From NCBI RefSeq assembly GCF_002005105.1, contig NZ_MSCV01000006.1:124001-188000 (forward strand): a DNA stretch of 64,000 bases. The letters are read 5' to 3'. Below are positions 23,221 to 32,574 of the stretch, in pieces. This stretch comes from Methylocaldum sp. 14B (lineage in GTDB: Bacteria > Pseudomonadota > Gammaproteobacteria > Methylococcales > Methylococcaceae). The translations under genes were made by a program, and so were the position numbers. Under the pieces are notes generated by a model. It did not search any database. It was not told the DNA's origin and was given only the letters and a program-made list of their open reading frames with translations. Position 1 is the first letter of the stretch; the number at the start of each line of letters is the position of its first letter.

Positions 23221-24831
23221 TCAGTCCGGATCGCGCCCCGCATAGGGCGGCAGGGTGAGTATCCGCGTGTCGGTCAGCGGGAAACCCACCGTGAAGTGGT
23301 ACAGGGACTGAAAGGCCCGGCCGGAAAGTCCGAGGAGGTCGTGAAAGACATCGTCGAAATAGCAGCCGATGCCGGTCCCGCGGATGCCGACGGCTTCCGC
23401 CTCCAGATAGAGCACCTGGCCCAATAGCCCCGCCTCCCAGAATAATTCCCGATAGCGCCACGGCTGCGCGGCGACGATCGGCTCGAATTCCGTCAGCATC
23501 CCCAAGGCGAAAGCGCAGTCAGAGCCGATCGCCTGGTGGCAATGGAGGGCTCTGGACAGCTTGCCGCAGTCGGCCTCCGCGATCCTGAACAAGGGCAGAT
23601 GTTCCGGGCAACCCGCCGGCTTGGTCCAGGAGAAATCGCTACGGAAGGCGGCTCTCAGTTCGGGTTCGATCGCGGTCCGGCGCGGAAGGGCATAGAGTCC
23701 CGGCTCCAACCCCTCGACGCGATGCACGAAGAACACCGGGTGCACGCGCGGGGTGAGGTTCCACACGTCCCAGGGCGTAATCCGGCGGGGCAGCAGGGCA
23801 TCCAGCAGATGGTAAAAGCCCGCAGTGCTCAGTACTTCTCGCCGGTCGAAATGTTGCGCGCTGCGCCTTTGCCGGATGAGCGCGGCAGCCGGCTCCGGGC
23901 AATCGGTCCGCCTCGGCGGGTAGGTTTCGATCACGCCGGGTTCGGGCGGAGTGGCGAGCGCTCGGGTTGCTTCCGCGACCTCTTCGATTATCGGCCAGCG
24001 GTACATGGGATGGGGATCGAGCACGTTGGCTTGACCGCTCCACGCGCTTCCGGGCGGAACCAGTTCCGAGGGATCGAACTTCCCGGAATTCGCGTCCTCG
24101 GGATCGGCGATCACTTCGAGCAGAAGCTCCGCTTCCTCCCGCTCGGCTCCGGAAAAGTCCTCGTTCCGATCGAGCCCGAGACCGGCGGCCAATTCGGCAA
24201 AGCCGATACCGCTCACCCACCTAAGGCGCCAGCCCAGGGTTGCTGCGGCGTAGCGCAATGCGCCGATGGCATGGCCGGTATCCAGTTGGCAATAGCGGAA
24301 GGCCCGTTCGCCGTATTTCCAGGCTTCCCTCCAGTGGATCGAACTCAAGGCGACGAACAGTCGCGGGGCCGTGGAGGGCTCGGCAAACCGGCAGCGCTGC
24401 TCCAGTACATGATCGCGGCTGACATAGTGGTACACGCCGTCGGGAACCTCGGGAACCGATAGGCAGACGACATAGCCCTCGGTAGGATGCAGATTGCCGC
24501 TAGACGGATTGCAGCGCAGGGCCCAGCGATCCGGGCCGTACTCTTTCCAGGCCGAGAGTCCCAGGGACAATTCCAGCAAAATACCGACGGTTTCGAGCGA
24601 AAGCGCTTGCGGCGTCACGGTTTCGGGCAGCGACAAAGCGCCGAAGGGCGTCGCCAGCCGATCCGCGGCCAAGGGCAGTCGGATCGCGGGGGCGCCCTCG
24701 AAACGGCGGAACGGGTCGGGCTGGCTGTCCCAATCGAGCGTTTCCGGCCCCGCGGCATAACGCTCCAGCCGATGCTTGGTCCGCTCGTGATAGGCCAGTA
24801 CCCGCGCCAGAGCGTCCGATACGGTATTCAT
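23221..24831 (-). CDS. SagB/ThcOx-type nitroreductase-fold oxidoreductase
   Basis: 536 residues with two nitroreductase-fold halves. The first has R-C-N-P-S-S-G-N-L-H-P-T-E, the FMN-binding signature of SagB-type dehydrogenases, and V-Y-H-Y; the second begins near residue 318 with R-Q-R-R-S-A-Q-H-F-D. The end G-I-G-C-Y-F-D-D-x-x-H-D-L-L-G-L is also typical. These enzymes use FMN to oxidise azolines or other small rings; stand-alone double-fold forms have no known substrate. It follows the NifO-like gene on the same strand. Confidence 0.85.
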   Translation of the reverse strand: MNTVSDALARVLAYHERTKHRLERYAAGPETLDWDSQPDPFRRFEGAPAIRLPLAADRLATPFGALSLPETVTPQALSLETVGILLELSLGLSAWKEYGPDRWALRCNPSSGNLHPTEGYVVCLSVPEVPDGVYHYVSRDHVLEQRCRFAEPSTAPRLFVALSSIHWREAWKYGERAFRYCQLDTGHAIGALRYAAATLGWRLRWVSGIGFAELAAGLGLDRNEDFSGAEREEAELLLEVIADPEDANSGKFDPSELVPPGSAWSGQANVLDPHPMYRWPIIEEVAEATRALATPPEPGVIETYPPRRTDCPEPAAALIRQRRSAQHFDRREVLSTAGFYHLLDALLPRRITPWDVWNLTPRVHPVFFVHRVEGLEPGLYALPRRTAIEPELRAAFRSDFSWTKPAGCPEHLPLFRIAEADCGKLSRALHCHQAIGSDCAFALGMLTEFEPIVAAQPWRYRELFWEAGLLGQVLYLEAEAVGIRGTGIGCYFDDVFHDLLGLSGRAFQSLYHFTVGFPLTDTRILTLPPYAGRDPD

Positions 24832-24856
24832 GGTTGCGCCCCCGGTAGCTTCATGG

Positions 24857-24930
24857 CGTCGGCAAAGGATTGCCGACCTACCCGGCGTTCCTCGGTGGTG
24901 GGTTGGTAGGTCGGGAATCCTTTCCCGACG
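24857..24930. repeat. Family B palindromic repeat
   Basis: GTCGGCAAAGGATTGCCGACCTAC faces GTAGGTCGGGAATCCTTTCC in inverted order; the two arms are in outward order relative to the other copies. It lies between the SagB-type and NifO-like genes. Confidence 0.75.
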
Positions 24931-24949
24931 CAGGCCTTATCAGAATTCA

Positions 24950-25384
24950 TCAGACTGAATGCTTCACGGCCGGCGTCGGACAGTGTTCGGCGCGCCGGCA
25001 CTGTTCGAGGTTCGCGGTTTCGCCCGTGCTCGGAGCCAGACCGATCCAGTCGTGGACGCGCTGCGTGTCGAAACCCGCTTCCCGGCGCTCGCCCACTTGC
25101 ATCAAAGGCCGTCTTATCAGCAGGGGATCTTCGAGCATGAGAGCCAGCGCTTCCTGTTCACCGAGCGCTTCCGGCACCACCTCTCCGGATTTCACTCTGG
25201 GCGCCGCCCGGTTGAACCATTCGGATACCGGGCGTTCTCCGAAGAACGCGCGCAGATCTTCGGCGGTCCAGCGGGTTTCGAGAAGATTGCGAACGATGAG
25301 CTCGTGTCCGGCTTCCAATAACAGGTGCTTTTGCCGGGCGTTGTTGGCGCAGCCGGGTTTTTCGTAAAAAAGAATGGTTGCCAT
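24950..25384 (-). CDS. NifO-like nitrogenase-associated protein (ArsC/Spx fold)
   Basis: 144 residues of the ArsC-like thioredoxin fold: M-A-T-I-L-F-Y-E-K-P-G-C-A-N-N-A-R-Q-K, then W-T-A-E-D-L-R-A-F-F and P-L-L-I-R-R-P-L-M-Q. The C-A-N-N form with a single active cysteine and the N-N-A-R-Q-K run are those of the nitrogenase-associated family that includes Azotobacter NifO, which affects molybdenum use between nitrogenase and nitrate reductase. The start is ATG 25384. It is part of the leftward draTG-side cluster. Confidence 0.85.
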   Translation of the reverse strand: MATILFYEKPGCANNARQKHLLLEAGHELIVRNLLETRWTAEDLRAFFGERPVSEWFNRAAPRVKSGEVVPEALGEQEALALMLEDPLLIRRPLMQVGERREAGFDTQRVHDWIGLAPSTGETANLEQCRRAEHCPTPAVKHSV

Positions 25385-25413
25385 GGATTCGATCCGCTTT
25401 GTAGGAGAATTCA

Positions 25414-25505
25414 TAGGATGCGCTGAGGTACGAAGCGCCCTTGGACTAGGCTCAGGACAGGCATCACTCGCGAACGATGCGCTTCACTGCGTTCAGCACA
25501 TCCTT
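25414..25505. repeat. Dispersed repeat, copy 2 (family D)
   Basis: TAGGATGCGCTGAGGTACGA at the left and CTGCGTTCAGCACATCCT at the right, nearly identical to 8214-8331 but with one internal CAGGACAGG block instead of two. It lies between the NifO-like and Rieske genes. Confidence 0.8.
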
Positions 25506-25519
25506 CGCCTCTGCTCCGG

Positions 25520-25849
25520 CTAGCCGACGAACACGGGCGTAATCCCGTCGGTATCGATCAGCACCTCCTCGCCCTCGATCTTCAGGGGATATTCGGCGAG
25601 CGTGCAGGGCTTGCCCTTGACACAGGCCCCGGTAGCGCCTTCGAATGCCCAATCGTGGTGCGCGCAGGTCAGGGTTTTGCCATCGAATCGGGCATCGGCC
25701 AGCGGCTCCTTGAAATGCGGACACAGCCCCTGAAACGCACGGGGCTGGTCGCCTTGTGGCCAAACCACCAGCATCAGGGTGCGGTTGACCGCCACCACTT
25801 CGTATTTTCCCTCCCGGAGTTCGTTCAAGTCGCAGGCTTTCGTAAACAT
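25520..25849 (-). CDS. Rieske-type [2Fe-2S] ferredoxin
   Basis: 109 residues. The ligands are Cys43 and His45 (C-P-H) and Cys62 and His65 (C-A-H-H), the C-x-H-x16-C-x2-H pattern of Rieske proteins. The fold is the small soluble type used as a redox partner. It starts at ATG 25849, 11 bases after the GIY-YIG gene. Rieske proteins recur next to draTG and nif genes; a role in electron transfer to nitrogenase or in sensing redox state is possible. Confidence 0.9.
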   Translation of the reverse strand: MFTKACDLNELREGKYEVVAVNRTLMLVVWPQGDQPRAFQGLCPHFKEPLADARFDGKTLTCAHHDWAFEGATGACVKGKPCTLAEYPLKIEGEEVLIDTDGITPVFVG

Positions 25850-25860
25850 GTTGAAAATCC

Positions 25861-26268
25861 TCACACGGTAAATGATTTGGACAGAAATCCGGCGGTACCG
25901 GACAGGGTGAGACTGGTGGTATCGAACGGAAAGTCGCGGACGTATTCGCTGTTTTCCGGCGGTTTGTGCTTGAAGATCAGCGCCGCCGCGCAGCGTTCGA
26001 GCGTTTCGGCATCCATCGGGGCGAAGTTGAAGCAGAGTTCTTCGCCGGTGTCGATGTGGGATTCCCAATCGGCCTGTTTGACGTGATCCTCAAGGCAGTC
26101 GCGAACGTTTTCCGAGGCGCCGATATAGATGAGCTTCTGCGGCGAGCAGGTCTGCTTCTTGCCGCTGTAGATGCAGGTGTAAACGCAATAGACCCCGGAT
26201 TTAGCGGGTATCCCTCTCTTTTTCTTTTCTCTCCAATAGCCTTCGAACGCGATCGAAAAATTGCCCAT
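25861..26268 (-). CDS. GIY-YIG-like domain protein
   Basis: 135 residues. The core G-V-Y-C-V-Y ... K-L-I-Y-I-G-A-S-E-N-V-R-D is the GIY-YIG pattern (G-V-Y and Y-I-G), and an arginine eight residues on is in the expected place. A C-S-P-Q-K insert and further cysteines (C-x-x-C in the Y-C-V-Y-T-C-I-Y stretch) are odd for a nuclease. Placement inside the draTG unit suggests a nif-linked subfamily, and a nuclease role is unproven. The start is ATG 26268, 19 bases after draG. Confidence 0.78.
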   Translation of the reverse strand: MGNFSIAFEGYWREKKKRGIPAKSGVYCVYTCIYSGKKQTCSPQKLIYIGASENVRDCLEDHVKQADWESHIDTGEELCFNFAPMDAETLERCAAALIFKHKPPENSEYVRDFPFDTTSLTLSGTAGFLSKSFTV

Positions 26269-26287
26269 GATTTCCGTCCTCTCGAAG

Positions 26288-27208
26288 TCAAGTGCCGGTT
26301 GGCGGAACCCAGCCCGGCGATTGCGCGTGTTCGTCCGCGATTCCGAGCAAGGCGGCGGTCTGCCGCTCGATGTGCCGTACCACCTCGGTGTCCAGGCTTT
26401 TCAGCCAGCGCGCGGGGATGGCGGAGACTCCGTAAGCCGCACCCGCCAGCATGCCGGCGAGCGCGCCCGTGGTGTCGGCGTCATCGCCTTGATTGACGAC
26501 GCCCACGACGCAGCCGGCGAAGGAGTCCGTGCCGAGGAAAAAATGCAGCACGGTTTGTACGGTGTCGACGATGTAGCCGCTGGCGCGTCCGGGATAGGGA
26601 TCGAAGCAGAATTCCGGATGGGTCTCGACCAGCGCCGCGACGAGCGGACGGCATTCTTCCGGCGAGCCGCCGCAAACCAGGCGCTGCACCATGCGGCCCA
26701 GAGTCAGCGTGGCCGCGTCCGAAAGCGGATGGTGGTGGGTGAAATGGCACTGCTCCAGCGTCCACAGGGAGAAGGCGTCCGCATCGCCCAAGGTGGCGAG
26801 GGCCACCGGCAGGTTGCGCATGCAGGCGCCGTTGCCGGCGTCGCCGGGGTTCGGAGGTCCGGAAAGGCTTCCGTCCAGCAGATAGCGGCGAATGCCGCGG
26901 CGGCAAGTGTTGCCCACGTCCGGCGGTTTTCGCTTGAGCCACGCGGCGAAGGCTTCCGCCACGGCCTTGAGGTCCCAGCCGCCGCTTTCGATGATCGCCC
27001 CGCCCAGTGCCAGGGACATTTCGGTATCGTCGGTCACCTGTCCGGCTTTGAGTTTGAGCCAGCCGCCGCCGACGATCTTGTCGTGGACGCCGTATTGATG
27101 CCGGATTTCCCGCGGCGTCATGAACTCCACGGTGGCGCCCAGAGCGTCGCCGACGGCGAGTCCCAAATAGGCACCGAGGGCGCGGTCATGGAGTAGTTGC
27201 GTGTCCAT
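26288..27208 (-). CDS. draG: DraG, ADP-ribosyl-dinitrogenase reductase hydrolase
   Basis: 306 residues. The di-metal site is shown by D-D-T-E-M near residue 60, and N-Q-G-D-D-A-D-T-T-G-A near residue 240, both hallmarks of ADP-ribosylglycohydrolases; G-A-x-L-G-L-A-V-G-D-A-L-G-A-T-V-E-F is the N-terminal signature. DraG removes ADP-ribose from NifH and so reactivates nitrogenase. The ATG at 27208 overlaps the draT stop (TGATG), giving translational coupling. Confidence 0.96.
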   Translation of the reverse strand: MDTQLLHDRALGAYLGLAVGDALGATVEFMTPREIRHQYGVHDKIVGGGWLKLKAGQVTDDTEMSLALGGAIIESGGWDLKAVAEAFAAWLKRKPPDVGNTCRRGIRRYLLDGSLSGPPNPGDAGNGACMRNLPVALATLGDADAFSLWTLEQCHFTHHHPLSDAATLTLGRMVQRLVCGGSPEECRPLVAALVETHPEFCFDPYPGRASGYIVDTVQTVLHFFLGTDSFAGCVVGVVNQGDDADTTGALAGMLAGAAYGVSAIPARWLKSLDTEVVRHIERQTAALLGIADEHAQSPGWVPPTGT

Positions 27209-28023
27209 CAGTAGTAGGAGGCCTTGACCCGATACTCGCCGCCGATGACCAGGTATTCCCATTCGCCTTTGAGCGGATGGCGCGGCAAAAGGTTATTGAA
27301 GAAGAAGATTTTCACCACGGGCACCTGTACCTCCAGGATGAAGTCGCCGAACTCGCAGGCGGTCTCCCGGTTTGCCGTGAACGACACCAGGTTGTTGAGC
27401 CGCACATTGAGCCAGCGGCCCTCGCGGGGACCGATCTGACGCTGTTCGTCGAAGTGATTCTCGCCCCGGTACAGGGTGACATGGCGTCGACCCCACAAGC
27501 CGAAACGGGCGATGGCCCATTGGCAGAATTCATACATCAGGTCGAGCTGGAGATTGATGCTGTTGTTGTGGAAACGGCTCGACATCTTTTCCTCGATATA
27601 GGCGATCCAGGCCGGAGAGGTGAAGCGCGTCAAGGGCTCCTTGTGGAAGGTCGGAAACAGGCCGAAGCGGCTTTCCACCCAGCCCTTGAGAACCGCGCCC
27701 TGGGGATTGTTGGAATCGAACCCCCAGCCGCTCAAGAGCTTCAGATAGCTGGAACGGAAGCGGCGCGGACCGGTACCGTCCTGCCCGGCCGGCGGTTCGC
27801 CGTTGAGGCCGAACAGGACGTACATGTATTCCTGAAAGATCTCCGCCGCCGTTTGAGCGTCCTCGGCTTCCCTGAGCCGATCGAACAATCCGTAATTCGC
27901 TTCCCGCACGCCGCTGATATGCAGCGGCAGCGGGTGCTCGTTGAATGCCGTGCTGGCCAAGAGCCCGGTCGGGACGCCTACCAGATTGGTGCTGTGACCG
28001 ATGCGGGCGATGTCTTGCGCCAT
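27208..28023 (-). CDS. draT: DraT, NAD-dinitrogen-reductase ADP-ribosyltransferase
   Basis: 271 residues, normal for DraT. Recognisable blocks are H-S-T-N-L-V-G-V-P near the start, F-H-x-E-P-L-x-R-F, N-S-I-N-L-Q-L-D-L-M-Y-E-F-C-Q-W and V-T-L-Y-R-G. DraT adds ADP-ribose to an arginine of NifH (Arg102 here) when ammonium or darkness/energy limits call for switch-off. The target arginine is present in the NifH encoded at 30031. It is followed without a gap by draG. Confidence 0.95.
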   Translation of the reverse strand: MAQDIARIGHSTNLVGVPTGLLASTAFNEHPLPLHISGVREANYGLFDRLREAEDAQTAAEIFQEYMYVLFGLNGEPPAGQDGTGPRRFRSSYLKLLSGWGFDSNNPQGAVLKGWVESRFGLFPTFHKEPLTRFTSPAWIAYIEEKMSSRFHNNSINLQLDLMYEFCQWAIARFGLWGRRHVTLYRGENHFDEQRQIGPREGRWLNVRLNNLVSFTANRETACEFGDFILEVQVPVVKIFFFNNLLPRHPLKGEWEYLVIGGEYRVKASYY

Positions 28024-28045
28024 GCAAGGGCGAATCCCATTCCGT

Positions 28046-28630
28046 CTAAACGGGCCGATTCTCGGGGATCTTTATCGGACCCATGATCTTCAGGCCTTCC
28101 TCGAAGGTGATTTCCGGAAACTTCTCGGTGAACTCGGCGGCGGCGTCGGCGATGATCTGCAGCTTGCCGGCGGTGTCGAGCTTTTTCAGATCGCCGCGAT
28201 CGATGTTGAACAAGTCGCGGAGTTCGTTGTACACGGTCGCTTCCTCCAGCGGCAGCACCCAGAAGGTGGTCCCGCCGTAAGCGATCTGATAGCGGCTCGA
28301 GATATCCAGGTTGCCGGCGAAGAAGAAATATTTTCCGGTGGGCGACAGCTTGTCCCCCATGACCTCGCACAACAGCTTGAGGTGCTCCAGGGACAGCGCC
28401 ACGCCCGCCAGAAACGGGATGGTCGGCTCGCCGGCCTTGGCGACGATCATGACCTGATCGAAGCGGATCTCAGGGGGCCGCGCCTCATCGCTGAATTGTT
28501 GCGCGAACTTCAAGGCGATCTCGCCCCGGAAACCGAAATATCCCGGTTTGGTCTCTCCCTTGAAAACCGGAGAGATGAGACGCTTTTCGGCGTCCAGGCT
28601 GGCGAGAGGTGTTTCGGTGATAGTGGTCAT
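28046..28630 (-). CDS. Unknown protein between haemoglobin and draT, 194 residues
   Basis: I do not recognise a domain. It is soluble, with F-K-G-E-T-K-P-G-Y-F-G-F-R-G-E-I-A-L-K-F near residue 23, V-A-L-S-L-E-H-L-K-L-L, and K-Y-F-F-F-A-G-N-L-D-I-S in the middle, and a charged helical end. No cysteine pairs or nucleotide motifs other than a lone cysteine stand out. The gene has a good AGGAGTG site, nine bases after the haemoglobin stop, and runs straight into draT. Its fixed place makes a role in nitrogenase switch-off or oxygen response plausible. Confidence 0.75.
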   Translation of the reverse strand: MTTITETPLASLDAEKRLISPVFKGETKPGYFGFRGEIALKFAQQFSDEARPPEIRFDQVMIVAKAGEPTIPFLAGVALSLEHLKLLCEVMGDKLSPTGKYFFFAGNLDISSRYQIAYGGTTFWVLPLEEATVYNELRDLFNIDRGDLKKLDTAGKLQIIADAAAEFTEKFPEITFEEGLKIMGPIKIPENRPV

Positions 28631-28639
28631 AACACTCCT

Positions 28640-29074
28640 TCAGGGTTGGTTGCGAAGAAAATCTGCGGTTTTGAAAAAAGAAGCGGCGAGTTGGGCTCGC
28701 AGATCGGCGTCGGAAACTTGCTCCTCCAGCGCCCGGTTCATGCAAGCCATCCAGGCATCCCGCGCGGCGGTGTCGATGGGGAAGGGCAGATGCTTCTGCC
28801 GAAGCCGTGGCGGTCCATGGCGCTCGGCATACAGCGGCGGGCCGCCGAGCCAGCCGGACAGAAACAGGAACAGCTTCTCCTTGGCCGGAGCGAGATCCGG
28901 AGGATGCATCGCCCGAATGGCCCGCGCTTCGGGCAGCTCGTCCATCAACTGGTAGAAACGCTCGACCAAGCGGCGTACGGCTTGCTCACCCCCGATCTGG
29001 CGGTAGTGAGGATTGTCGACCGACGCCGGAAGCGTGACCGCCGTGGCGAGTGGAAGCGTGGGCGACCGTTTCAC
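28640..29074 (-). CDS. Group II truncated haemoglobin
   Basis: 144 residues. The pattern Y-R-Q-I-G-G-E-Q-A-V-R-R-L-V-E-R-F-Y, F-L-F-L-S-G-W-L-G-G-P-P-L-Y, R-Q-K-H-L-P-F-P-I with the proximal histidine, and A-W-M-A-C-M (Trp G8) is that of trHbII. Such globins bind oxygen or nitric oxide. The GTG start at 29074 overlaps the stop of the response-regulator gene (GTGA), so both are made together. In this setting a role in oxygen or NO sensing or scavenging near nitrogenase is likely. Confidence 0.9.
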   Translation of the reverse strand: MKRSPTLPLATAVTLPASVDNPHYRQIGGEQAVRRLVERFYQLMDELPEARAIRAMHPPDLAPAKEKLFLFLSGWLGGPPLYAERHGPPRLRQKHLPFPIDTAARDAWMACMNRALEEQVSDADLRAQLAASFFKTADFLRNQP

Positions 29075-29496
29075 ACCACTTGAACCGGTATGCTCAGTTT
29101 CACCTTCCGTCCCAACTGCGCATCGACCTTTTGCCGGGTCTTTTCGATGGTCAGGGGTTTCGGCAGGATGGAATTCACGCCGTTCTTGAGACATTCCTTG
29201 GCCAGGGGATCGGTTGCGGAGTCCGCGACCAGGATGATCTTGAGGTCGGCAATCTTCGACCGGATATCCGCCAGGACTTCGATGCCTTTTTCCTGCACGA
29301 TGCCTATCCCTAAAAGCAGCACGTCCGGTTTCCAGTCCTTCGCCTTGGCATAGGCGGCGTCCAGGCTGGACAACTCGTGCGTTTCGATTTCGTCGTGAAG
29401 CATGAACTGTAGGGCGGCGCTGGTGATTTCGTCGCTGTCGACGACGAACACCCGTCTGTTGTCCACGGCCCTTTCTGTGTCTACACCGATCTGCAT
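29071..29496 (-). CDS. Stand-alone receiver domain lacking the phospho-aspartate
   Basis: 141 residues. The receiver fold is clear: R-V-F-V-V-D-S-D-E with acidic residues at 20 and 22, D-V-L-L-L-G-I-G-I-V for strand 3, I-I-L-V-A-D-S-A-T for the switch strand and L-P-K-P-L with Lys113. The phospho-acceptor should end strand 3 (L-L-L-D), but it is Gly63. No output domain follows. It is therefore a pseudo-receiver, probably a protein-binding or ligand-sensing part. It is the first gene of the leftward sigma54 unit that contains draTG. Confidence 0.87.
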   Translation of the reverse strand: MQIGVDTERAVDNRRVFVVDSDEITSAALQFMLHDEIETHELSSLDAAYAKAKDWKPDVLLLGIGIVQEKGIEVLADIRSKIADLKIILVADSATDPLAKECLKNGVNSILPKPLTIEKTRQKVDAQLGRKVKLSIPVQVV

Positions 29497-29609
29497 GGGC
29501 TACTCCTCGAGTGTATTGAAGCGATCGCGCAAGCGGCGGGAAATATTCTCGGACTGCCATAAGGCATAGGAGACGACCCGCGCACGCTCACGAGTGACGC
29601 CTAATCTTT

Positions 29610-29625
29610 AGCAATCTTCGTTCCA
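29610..29625 (-). promoter_or_regulatory. Sigma54 promoter of the receiver-haemoglobin-draTG unit
   Basis: On the minus strand it reads TGGAACG-N4-TTGCT, with GG and GC 10 bases apart. A start point near 29598 would leave about 100 bases to the receiver gene. Confidence 0.75.
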
Positions 29626-29714
29626 TTAGCTCGGCGGGAGATGACGGCGGCCGAAGTGCCTGATTTTCCGTTTATCGGGCGATCGACATTGGATTCGGAG
29701 CAGTCCGGATCGTT

Positions 29715-29730
29715 TGTATCGTTCCTTACA
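29715..29730. promoter_or_regulatory. NifA activator site 1
   Basis: Exact TGT-N10-ACA. It lies about 123 bases upstream of the minus-strand start point and about 154 upstream of the nifH start point. Confidence 0.75.
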
Positions 29731-29743
29731 AACCGTATGGTTT

Positions 29744-29759
29744 TGTCCGGTTAGTAACA
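29744..29759. promoter_or_regulatory. NifA activator site 2
   Basis: Exact TGT-N10-ACA, 29 bases from site 1. It lies about 125 bases upstream of the nifH start point and 152 upstream of the minus-strand start point, so the two sites are arranged nearly symmetrically. Confidence 0.75.
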
Positions 29760-29849
29760 CCTGATCGCTGCTCGAAAAGCTACAAAAACGGCGAGGAATG
29801 GGAAACTTTCAGCTGAAGAAACAAGGGCTTAAGTGTCGTATTTTGCGTG

Positions 29850-29865
29850 TGGCACAGTCGTTGCT
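29850..29865 (+). promoter_or_regulatory. Sigma54 promoter of nifHDK
   Basis: TGGCACA-N4-TTGCT with GG (29851-29852) and GC (29863-29864) 10 bases apart, a near-perfect -24/-12 element. Predicted start of transcription is near 29876. Confidence 0.9.
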
Positions 29866-29871
29866 CGATAG

Positions 29872-30912
<1,041 letters not shown>

Positions 30913-30924
30913 GAAGTTGGTTGG

Positions 30925-30965
30925 GGAGCGGGACCTCACGGCAAACGATCCGCCCGGCCCGCTCC
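30925..30965 (+). other. nifH-nifD intercistronic hairpin
   Basis: Arms GGAGCGGG (30925-30932) and CCCGCTCC (30958-30965) pair perfectly over a 25-base loop, no T run. Similar nifH-nifD hairpins are known to stabilise nifH mRNA and raise its level over nifDK. Confidence 0.6.
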
Positions 30966-31011
30966 TCTCCTTCAAGCGTCATCCATCCAACAACTGAATC
31001 TGGAGAGCAAC

Positions 31012-32481
31012 ATGAGCCTCACAGTTGAGCAAACCAAACAGAGAAACAAGGAACTCATTAGCGAGGTCCTGTCGGTCTACCCGGAGAAGACCGCGAAAAG
31101 GCGTGCCAAGCACCTCGGCACATTTGAGGAAGGCAAGCCCGACTGCGGGGTGAAATCCAATGTCAAGTCGATCCCCGGGGTCATGACCATCCGCGGCTGC
31201 GCTTACGCCGGCTCCAAGGGTGTGGTCTGGGGTCCCATCAAGGACATGATCCACATCAGCCACGGTCCGGTCGGTTGCGGCCAGTACTCCTGGGCATCGC
31301 GCCGCAATTACTACATCGGCACCACCGGCATCGACACCTTCGTCACGATGCAGTTCACCTCCGACTTCCAGGAGAAGGACATCGTCTTCGGCGGCGACAA
31401 GAAGCTGGAGAAAATCATCGACGAGATCCAGGATCTGTTCCCGCTGAACCACGGCATCACCGTGCAGTCGGAGTGCCCGATCGGTCTCATCGGCGACGAC
31501 ATCGAAGCGGTCTCCAAGAAAAAATCCAAGGAATACGACGGCAAGACCATAGTGCCGGTGCGCTGCGAAGGTTTCCGCGGCGTTTCGCAGTCCTTGGGCC
31601 ACCACATCGCAAACGACTCGATCCGCGACTGGGTATTCGACAAGTCGGGCGACAAGCATCCCGAGTTCAAGACCACGCCTTACGACGTATCCATCATCGG
31701 CGACTACAACATCGGCGGTGATGCCTGGGCGTCCCGCATCCTGCTCGAGGAAATGGGTCTCCGCGTGATCGCCCAATGGTCCGGCGACGGTTCTTTGGCC
31801 GAATTGGAGAACACTCCGAAGGCCAAGCTGAACGTGCTCCACTGCTACCGCTCGATGAACTACATCTCGCGTCACATGGAAGAGAAGTACGGGATTCCGT
31901 GGGTGGAATACAACTTCTTCGGCCCGACCAAGATCGAGGAGTCGTTGCGCAATATCGCCAGCCACTTCGACGACAAGATCAAGGAAGGTGCCGAGCGCGT
32001 CATCGCGAAGTACCGTCCGCTGATGGATGCGGTGATCGCCAAATACCGTCCGCGTCTGGAAGGCAAGAAAGTCATGCTGTTCGTCGGCGGCCTGCGCCCG
32101 CGTCACGTGATCGGCGCTTACGAGGATCTCGGCATGGAAATCGTCGGTACCGGCTACGAGTTCGGCCACAACGACGACTACCAGCGTACCACTCACTACG
32201 TCAAGGACGGCACCCTGATCTACGACGACGTGACTGGCTTTGAGTTCGAGAAGTTCGTCGAAGCGATCCAGCCCGACCTGGTCGGTTCGGGTATCAAGGA
32301 AAAGTACGTCTTCCAGAAGATGGGCGTGCCGTTCCGTCAGATGCACTCCTGGGATTATTCGGGTCCTTACCACGGCTATGACGGCTTCGCCATCTTCGCC
32401 CGCGACATGGACATGGCCATCAACAATCCGGTCTGGAGTTTGGCCAAGACACCCTGGAAACGGAACGGGGCCCACGCCTAG
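31012..32481 (+). CDS. nifD: NifD, nitrogenase MoFe protein alpha chain
   Basis: 489 residues. P-cluster ligands Cys63, Cys89 and Cys155, and FeMo-cofactor ligands Cys278 and His445, are at the expected places; the H-H pair near residue 197-198 corresponds to the substrate-channel histidine. Q-W-S-G-D-G and F-V-G-G-L-R-P-R-H also match Mo-nitrogenase, not the V or Fe-only forms. It follows nifH by 99 bases with GGAGAG before the ATG. Confidence 0.99.
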   Translation: MSLTVEQTKQRNKELISEVLSVYPEKTAKRRAKHLGTFEEGKPDCGVKSNVKSIPGVMTIRGCAYAGSKGVVWGPIKDMIHISHGPVGCGQYSWASRRNYYIGTTGIDTFVTMQFTSDFQEKDIVFGGDKKLEKIIDEIQDLFPLNHGITVQSECPIGLIGDDIEAVSKKKSKEYDGKTIVPVRCEGFRGVSQSLGHHIANDSIRDWVFDKSGDKHPEFKTTPYDVSIIGDYNIGGDAWASRILLEEMGLRVIAQWSGDGSLAELENTPKAKLNVLHCYRSMNYISRHMEEKYGIPWVEYNFFGPTKIEESLRNIASHFDDKIKEGAERVIAKYRPLMDAVIAKYRPRLEGKKVMLFVGGLRPRHVIGAYEDLGMEIVGTGYEFGHNDDYQRTTHYVKDGTLIYDDVTGFEFEKFVEAIQPDLVGSGIKEKYVFQKMGVPFRQMHSWDYSGPYHGYDGFAIFARDMDMAINNPVWSLAKTPWKRNGAHA

Positions 32482-32495
32482 TCCGGTGAGGGAGA

Positions 32496-32551
32496 GTAGG
32501 GTGCGCCGCGCGCACCATCCAGACCGACCCGGTGCGCACGTCGCACCCTAC
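32496..32551. repeat. Palindromic repeat in the nifD-nifK gap
   Basis: GTAGGGTGCGCCGCGCGCACC pairs with GGTGCGCACGTCGCACCCTAC, a compact relative of family C. It sits within the nifDK transcript, where it would fold into a long hairpin. Confidence 0.75.
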
Positions 32552-32574
32552 AACCGCTACTTTGGAGTTACATC

